Shown here: positions 59,883-64,000 of the stretch, piece after piece
How positions within the stretch are numbered: position 1 is the first letter of the stretch
Layout of the letters: each line of letters opens with the position of its first letter
Source of the DNA: a virus
DNA: 64,000 bases
Virus record (IMG/VR): IMGVR_UViG_3300010391_000222
Coordinates: 1 to 64,000 of that record
Reading direction: 5' to 3' (one strand)
Position numbers and translations under genes: made by a program
Notes under the pieces: model-generated
What the model was told of the DNA's origin: nothing
Database searches by the model: none
Seen by the model: the letters and a program-made list of their open reading frames with translations, nothing else

Positions 59883-59885
59883 CTG

Positions 59886-59954
59886 TTATCCTTCGCGCAT
59901 TGCAGCTAATAAAATACCTAATAAAATAGCTAAGATACAACATATTATGTACAT
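59886..59954 (-). CDS. Possible membrane micro-peptide (22 aa)
   Basis: MYIICCILAILLGILLAAMR plus EG is a single hydrophobic helix. Its end contains the AAGGA of the next gene. No clear ribosome site is seen for its own ATG, so support is limited to composition and spacing. Confidence 0.35.
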   Translation of the reverse strand: MYIICCILAILLGILLAAMREG

Positions 59955-59965
59955 TGTAGCAAAGC

Positions 59966-60361
59966 TTAGCCATGAGTCCAATGGATTGTCCGAATGCCAC
60001 ATTTGTCTATAAAATTCATACATCCTGCGCATGGTTTACTTAATCCCATCGTATATGTAAGGTCCTGAGAGCCCCTACGTTTGATTCTAGCGACATATAA
60101 TGAGAATTGCCTATCATCGAAGGTAGGAGAGCCAAAGACTCGTATTGCTCTCGTAAGAGCATCTATTTCGGCATGTAGGAATATAGCATTATGATTCTTG
60201 CTATAAGTTTGCATAAGGGTATGCGTCTTACGCCTTGGGAATCCTAGCGCAATAATGTCTTTATGCTTGTGGACTACGGCTGCGCATATTCGGACAGTTC
60301 TAATCTCTGGGTCTTTCTCTTGTGCAAAGAAACACAAGGAATTCATCAAAGAAGAGTTCAT
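59966..60361 (-). CDS. Deaminase (dCMP/cytidine deaminase-like)
   Basis: The 131-residue product starts at ATG 60361, three bases after the stop of the preceding membrane protein; a longer frame from 60400 would overlap it. It has the zinc signature of the cytidine deaminase fold: FLHAEIDALTRAI, where His and Glu act, and SKPCAGCMNFIDKCGI with the two Cys. Phage members usually convert dCMP to dUMP for thymidylate synthesis. No thymidylate synthase is in this window. A nucleic-acid or modified-base substrate cannot be excluded. Confidence 0.75.
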   Translation of the reverse strand: MNSSLMNSLCFFAQEKDPEIRTVRICAAVVHKHKDIIALGFPRRKTHTLMQTYSKNHNAIFLHAEIDALTRAIRVFGSPTFDDRQFSLYVARIKRRGSQDLTYTMGLSKPCAGCMNFIDKCGIRTIHWTHG

Positions 60362-60366
60362 TATTA

Positions 60367-60516
60367 TTAAACTAAATAAAATGCTACATAAATTAACCAT
60401 ATTGAAATAAATGGTCCTATTATTATTACTGCTGTTTGTTCTAATCTATTTAGAAACGCTAGAACAGTAATTGTTATCATAGCGCCCATTGGAATTCCTG
60501 CAATAAATCCAAGCAT
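60367..60516 (-). CDS. Small two-helix membrane protein (49 aa)
   Basis: ATG 60516 is preceded by AAGGAGTAAC, one of the best ribosome sites in the window. The product has two hydrophobic helices (LGFIAGIPMGAMITITVLAF; AVIIIGPFISIWLIYVAFYL) joined by LNRLEQT. It may be an accessory holin or antiholin, or a host membrane target factor. Confidence 0.6.
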   Translation of the reverse strand: MLGFIAGIPMGAMITITVLAFLNRLEQTAVIIIGPFISIWLIYVAFYLV

Positions 60517-60521
60517 ACTAG

Positions 60522-60785
60522 TTACTCCTTCTGAATTTCTTTGATATACTTATCTAATTCTTTGTTTGTTTCCCAATAAATAGGATTTTGATACCCGTGT
60601 GGAGTTGTATATATGATTAATGTCTCATATTTTGTTTTATCTTTAGGATGAAATATTGGATTACCTTTGATTCTCTTGCAAATAGACAAGACATTACCAT
60701 TATTTAAAGATAATCGAGCATATAGATACATATTTAGACCATTTATATGCGGTCCAAATTTTACATCTTTGATTGTCTTTTTCAT
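60522..60785 (-). CDS. Hypothetical protein
   Basis: The 87-residue basic protein (MKKTIKDVKFGPHINGLNMY; YLYARLSLNNGNVLSICKRI) has a beta-like core. It overlaps the upstream lipoprotein gene by four bases (ATGA). No family recognised. Confidence 0.5.
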   Translation of the reverse strand: MKKTIKDVKFGPHINGLNMYLYARLSLNNGNVLSICKRIKGNPIFHPKDKTKYETLIIYTTPHGYQNPIYWETNKELDKYIKEIQKE

Positions 60786-60949
60786 AGTCCATAGGTTCCT
60801 ATGAATGGTTCATGTATTTCCTGAATAGAATTCACTTTATTATATTCAGGATAATGATGGTTTACTCTCTTGAGGTATTGCCCTATAGTACAAGAAGTAC
60901 TGAATATTCCAATGATTAAAACTATGCGTGAAATGTTAATAGGAGACAT
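60782..60949 (-). CDS. Small lipoprotein (55 aa)
   Basis: ATG 60949 lies within the end of the SleB-like gene behind AAGGG. The sequence MSPINISRIVLIIGIFSTSC ends in a lipobox-like S-T-S-C, then a basic tail (IGQYLKRVNHHYPEYN). It may be a lipid-anchored partner of the hydrolase upstream. The overlap pattern (ATG within, stop in ATGA) supports translation. Confidence 0.6.
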   Translation of the reverse strand: MSPINISRIVLIIGIFSTSCTIGQYLKRVNHHYPEYNKVNSIQEIHEPFIGTYGL

Positions 60950-61604
60950 TGGTAATACCCTTGCGTAAGAAGATACCTTGACCTATGCGTTCACGTTCTT
61001 CGTATTCATGGCTCCATGGAGGAGGCAGGCGTCTCCAACGAGTACACCTATAGCGTTTCTCCCAGATAATGATTATATGACCACGATGCCTGAGTCTAAG
61101 TTTTACAAAGATACGCTTATAGCGTACACATCTAGGCTCCATTGCATGAGGATGATAATAATAATTATAGCCATTGGAATAGTCTACTCCTTGTAATCTA
61201 TCTTGGATTACTTCATTGCATAAGGTTTTTACATGATCGAACCGGGGCATGTCATAGACATATCTAGAAGATATAAAACGTCTAGACCGTGTTCCTGGGT
61301 TCCAGACAGAGAATTGCTTAGGGGCCAATAGAACTTCTTGAAGATTATTGCCCCATGCTCCACTTTGCCATCTATTATAGATGACATTACAGACAGCCTT
61401 TATCTCTTGATCTTCTTGTTTGCCTACTTCACCATAGACGGTACGGTACATTACATCTAAGTCTTCGGTACTGAAGGGATATTCTATAGGATTAAGACTA
61501 GGAATATTGTCATTGACTGGCCTATCATTAATCCTAGTAGTTATAGTAGTACTACATCCTATGATATATAGACATAGTAGAGCTACGACAAGAAACTTAT
61601 TCAT
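60936..61604 (-). CDS. SleB-type cell-wall hydrolase lipoprotein
   Basis: ATG 61604 gives MNKFLVVALLCLYIIGC, a lipoprotein signal with a clear I-I-G-C lipobox; a start at 61649 would spoil it. The mature protein has MYRTVYGEVGKQEDQEIKAV and VIYNRWQSGAWGNNLQEVLL, then FSVWNPGTRSRR. This is the core of the Hydrolase_2 (SleB) family of peptidoglycan hydrolases, with the catalytic Glu in GEVG. The C-terminal 55 residues are unusually Arg-rich. A lipid-anchored wall hydrolase is unusual for lysis and might act on superinfection or envelope entry. Confidence 0.72.
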   Translation of the reverse strand: MNKFLVVALLCLYIIGCSTTITTRINDRPVNDNIPSLNPIEYPFSTEDLDVMYRTVYGEVGKQEDQEIKAVCNVIYNRWQSGAWGNNLQEVLLAPKQFSVWNPGTRSRRFISSRYVYDMPRFDHVKTLCNEVIQDRLQGVDYSNGYNYYYHPHAMEPRCVRYKRIFVKLRLRHRGHIIIIWEKRYRCTRWRRLPPPWSHEYEERERIGQGIFLRKGITNVSY

Positions 61605-62262
61605 TGCGTCGCTCAGGGACTCTATATGTAATCCTATTGTAGTCTGCATTTAATTCCCTTTCTAGAGTATTTTCGTCTTGTTGTTCTACAGCGTTCTCTA
61701 AATCAAATGGATCATCAATATCTTCTTCGGGTTCTTCTGGTATTTCTTCTCCAAACGGCTCTAGTCCTGCTTCTAATCTATTAAGTACTACACCATCAGG
61801 TTCTTCTGGGGTATCTACTATATCAGCAGGTTGCATTTGACCTAGATGTCTTACAAGTATATCACCTAAAACATGGGCTGGTCTTCCTGGAACTAATTCT
61901 TCTAATTCATTGGCCTCTATACCTTGTACATATTCTTCATTTGTATTTACAATGTTTTCTTGCAGTACTTGATTTACTATAGGACTACTAGGTACTTCAA
62001 ATAGATTGCCTTTGTATATTTTTCTTTTATTTCCCATAACATCTACTGCATGGATATCCAGACAAGGAATTCTTTCGTTCTTGTCATTTATTGTTTCAAA
62101 AAAATCGACTTCAAATTTACCATAGCTTTTATCATGCCATAGTTCAAAGAATGCACCACAAATACCATAGTTTTTTCTATAGTATTTACCAGTATCATTA
62201 TTCCTCAATGAAACTCTAAATGAAATTTCTTCTTTTTCAGTTAATTCTGGTGTCTTTACCAT
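61597..62262 (-). CDS. Acidic hypothetical protein
   Basis: The 221-residue protein has an ordered front (EKEEISFRVSLRNNDTGKYY; CGAFFELWHDKSYGKFEVDF) and a very acidic, probably disordered end (EEIPEEPEEDIDDPFDLENA). It overlaps the SleB gene by eight bases. The acidic end could mimic nucleic acid. No family recognised. Confidence 0.5.
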   Translation of the reverse strand: MVKTPELTEKEEISFRVSLRNNDTGKYYRKNYGICGAFFELWHDKSYGKFEVDFFETINDKNERIPCLDIHAVDVMGNKRKIYKGNLFEVPSSPIVNQVLQENIVNTNEEYVQGIEANELEELVPGRPAHVLGDILVRHLGQMQPADIVDTPEEPDGVVLNRLEAGLEPFGEEIPEEPEEDIDDPFDLENAVEQQDENTLERELNADYNRITYRVPERRNE

Positions 62263-62297
62263 GAGTTTTCCTTTGCGATTCCTTTGGAATCGGTTAT

Positions 62298-62681
62298 CTA
62301 AGTGAGCCTTTCTAAGTCTTGTTTAGTCATTTCAAAGACCTTAAGCATATCCTGATAAGCATCGTGTGCCATAGCAAATGGACCTATTTTCCAAGTAGGG
62401 TCAGGAATGCCTCGTTTATCCAGCATTTCCCACCAAAAATCAAGGTGTTTCTTGCAATGAGAGATTTGAAAAACATATTTGTATTTAGAAGTCTCCGTAA
62501 TAAAGGGATTTATACATCTATATGTACTAAAATTAATTAGGTCGGCATCGTCCGGAATTTCCTGATATGCTGCACTAGTTCCTAACAAGACAGTAAGCCC
62601 TTTGGAATTATGCCTCATTTTAGGTTTGTAGGGAATTACAAGGACTTCATCTGGGACATCAATACCAAAGATTTGCATCAT
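62298..62681 (-). CDS. Hypothetical protein
   Basis: The 127-residue protein (MMQIFGIDVPDEVLVIPYKP; FQISHCKKHLDFWWEMLDKR) is an alpha/beta-like protein with His/Cys but no recognised motif. It overlaps the next gene by four bases. Confidence 0.5.
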   Translation of the reverse strand: MMQIFGIDVPDEVLVIPYKPKMRHNSKGLTVLLGTSAAYQEIPDDADLINFSTYRCINPFITETSKYKYVFQISHCKKHLDFWWEMLDKRGIPDPTWKIGPFAMAHDAYQDMLKVFEMTKQDLERLT

Positions 62682-62995
62682 GAACTCCTGAGGATTTTAT
62701 CTAATGCCTTGATATTTTCTCCTACTATAGTTAGACTGGATAAAAGACCATCCATTAGTTGAAAATAAGCAGATATATTGCTCATATTTATTTCGTTCTT
62801 ATCTCTGGTTAATCTTGTAACCAAGAGATCGGCACTAGTCCTGAACATAGTACAAGAACCTTTGAGAGCTTCTAATTTTCTTTGTATCTTCAAAGCATCT
62901 TGATTATGTCTATGCCTAGGTTCAATGTGCCCATTGGCTTCTTGTTCTCGTAAGAATATCTTGCTCAGGTCTACTACATTAGAAACTACATTCAT
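62678..62995 (-). CDS. Hypothetical helical protein
   Basis: The 105-residue protein is mostly helical (DLSKIFLREQEANGHIEPRH; YFQLMDGLLSSLTIVGENIK). No family recognised. Confidence 0.5.
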   Translation of the reverse strand: MNVVSNVVDLSKIFLREQEANGHIEPRHRHNQDALKIQRKLEALKGSCTMFRTSADLLVTRLTRDKNEINMSNISAYFQLMDGLLSSLTIVGENIKALDKILRSS

Positions 62996-63007
62996 AGTAT
63001 TGTTCTC

Positions 63008-63496
63008 CTAGCGTTGTTCTTGTCTTGCATTGAACATTGCTATTTGTTCTTCTAATGTTACAGGTCTATAAATTACCTCTGTTATATTTGTTCTAAGTTG
63101 TTCTCCTACGGGTGTATTCAGCGTTTCTTCCTGATTTGTTCCAGTATATGTCATAGTAGGTGCATCTGTAATATGCTGTACGAATTCCTTTTTGTACTTA
63201 TAAGAATAACACAAATGATCAGGATGTTTTACATCTATATTATGTACTCGTCTTAAATGTGATACTATAGTTTCTACTATATGTGGATGATAAGTAGTAT
63301 ACCCTATGGTTCCATCATTGAGAAATATGTTATAGTAATAGTCTCGTTTATGTCTTCTTAATTCATTATTCTTGATATGAAAAAGACATGTAGCAAATTC
63401 TTCTAGTTCTTTAGGAAAAGACCGATCAATACCGTCGTTCATGAAGCACCTATCATCAAAGGATTCAAGGAGTGGACTTATACCATTGGATGCCAC
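63008..63496 (-). CDS. Hypothetical protein
   Basis: The 162-residue protein (FPKELEEFATCLFHIKNNEL; LNDGTIGYTTYHPHIVETIV) has a His/Tyr-rich middle and ends ITEVIYRPVTLEEQIAMFNA. No motif recognised. Confidence 0.5.
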   Translation of the reverse strand: MASNGISPLLESFDDRCFMNDGIDRSFPKELEEFATCLFHIKNNELRRHKRDYYYNIFLNDGTIGYTTYHPHIVETIVSHLRRVHNIDVKHPDHLCYSYKYKKEFVQHITDAPTMTYTGTNQEETLNTPVGEQLRTNITEVIYRPVTLEEQIAMFNARQEQR

Positions 63497-63520
63497 TCCT
63501 TGCTTTGCACAAGAAAATAA

Positions 63521-64000
63521 TTAGTTATTAATGGGACTCATTGGTGTATAGATTGACTTAGGCGGTTCCATAGGATAACATACATTGTCGATCCTATTTG
63601 CACAGTTCATTCCATTGGCTTGCGACGCAGCAGCCGATTGCTCTGCAATCGCAGCGGGAAGGGGTTCTCCTTGAGTATTGCCAGGGCAAGGAGTACCTGC
63701 TACAGCCATAGCTTGAGCTACTTCTTCGTCTTGACAAAGCAAAGCTACTGCTGCCGTCTTGAATCCCAGGTCTTCTAACCTAGCGGAATTCTTAAGACGG
63801 ACACAGTTGTTGTCTACCCAAGTAGTTCCAAAGGAGATACCAAAGCCTGCTGCTTGGCCCCCAATAGACTTGGACCCTGCACAGACATCATTGCCTGAAG
63901 TAAGCCCAGGAGCAATTGCAGAGGCCGTAGAGCGTCTGTAATTAGTTACCTGGGTATTACCCTGGCTTTGTTCCTGGACCTGTCCTTGGCCTTGTAGTTG
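63521..64000 (-). CDS. Partial Cys-containing phage protein, N-terminus outside the window
   Basis: The frame stays open from the right edge, 160 codons including the stop. It begins with a Gln-rich stretch (QLQGQGQVQEQSQGNTQVTN) and continues APGLTSGNDVCAGSKSIGGQ, ISFGTTWVDNNCVRLKNSAR, TAAVALLCQDEEVAQAM and GTPCPGNTQG. Cys positions are regular, as in exported disulfide proteins. A similar pattern recurs in other phage proteins, of unknown role. A shorter internal start at 63742 would use TTG and is not needed. Confidence 0.65.
   Translation of the reverse strand, partial: QLQGQGQVQEQSQGNTQVTNYRRSTASAIAPGLTSGNDVCAGSKSIGGQAAGFGISFGTTWVDNNCVRLKNSARLEDLGFKTAAVALLCQDEEVAQAMAVAGTPCPGNTQGEPLPAAIAEQSAAASQANGMNCANRIDNVCYPMEPPKSIYTPMSPINN

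Overview
The window is part of the genome of a tailed phage, most likely a large podovirus with a T7-like replication and internal-virion plan. The DNA is AT-rich and tightly packed, with many ATGA/TAATG stop-start overlaps. Signs of a podovirus are a P22/T7-type tail nozzle and adaptor, two giant internal (ejected) virion proteins, a family A DNA polymerase, a fused primase-helicase, a T7 gp3-type endonuclease I and a gp2.5-like single-strand binding protein. The lysis genes (two-component spanin with an outer-membrane lipoprotein) point to a Gram-negative host. The spanin and small-protein families look most like those of alphaproteobacterial phages, but this is an inference. No RNA polymerase, terminase, portal or capsid gene is in the window; the last three probably lie left of position 1.

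Layout. Positions 3-28074 are a rightward late block: fibre and adhesin proteins (including two giant repeat proteins, three small paralogues and two duplicated tail-collar proteins), adaptor-like proteins, nozzle, small assembly proteins, a GNAT protein, two internal virion proteins (one with an embedded transglycosylase-like domain) and a membrane-anchored PAS protein. At 28071-28074 transcription becomes convergent. From there to 64000 nearly everything runs leftward: lysozyme; DNA methylase and HNH genes; a block of glycosyltransferases, methyltransferases and a DUF115/Maf-like protein (33051-37588); a class II ribonucleotide reductase behind a structured leader RNA; nucleases; SSB; DNA polymerase; a COOH-NH2 ligase; primase-helicase; and many small genes. 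A rightward holin/spanin cassette (52191-52811) is set into this leftward region. Farther right are a class II glutamine amidotransferase, a membrane micro-peptide and a large amidoligase in a row (54983-58854), a tRNA-Thr, a deaminase, an SleB-type lipoprotein hydrolase and acidic small proteins.

How the genes work together. Polymerase, primase-helicase, SSB, Cas4/RecB-like exonuclease and endonuclease I form the replication and recombination set. The cobalamin-dependent reductase and the deaminase supply nucleotides. Lysozyme, holin, spanins, the internal transglycosylase and the SleB lipoprotein act on the envelope. Two biosynthetic sets stand out as not explained by a standard phage cycle: the ATP-grasp ligase plus amidoligase plus glutamine amidotransferase set, and the glycosyl/methyl-transferase set. 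Horizontal exchange is visible as GC-rich patches: one fibre tip (about 745-1500) and one complete gene flanked by 15-bp direct repeats (51035-51450). Three or four stand-alone HNH endonucleases are also present.
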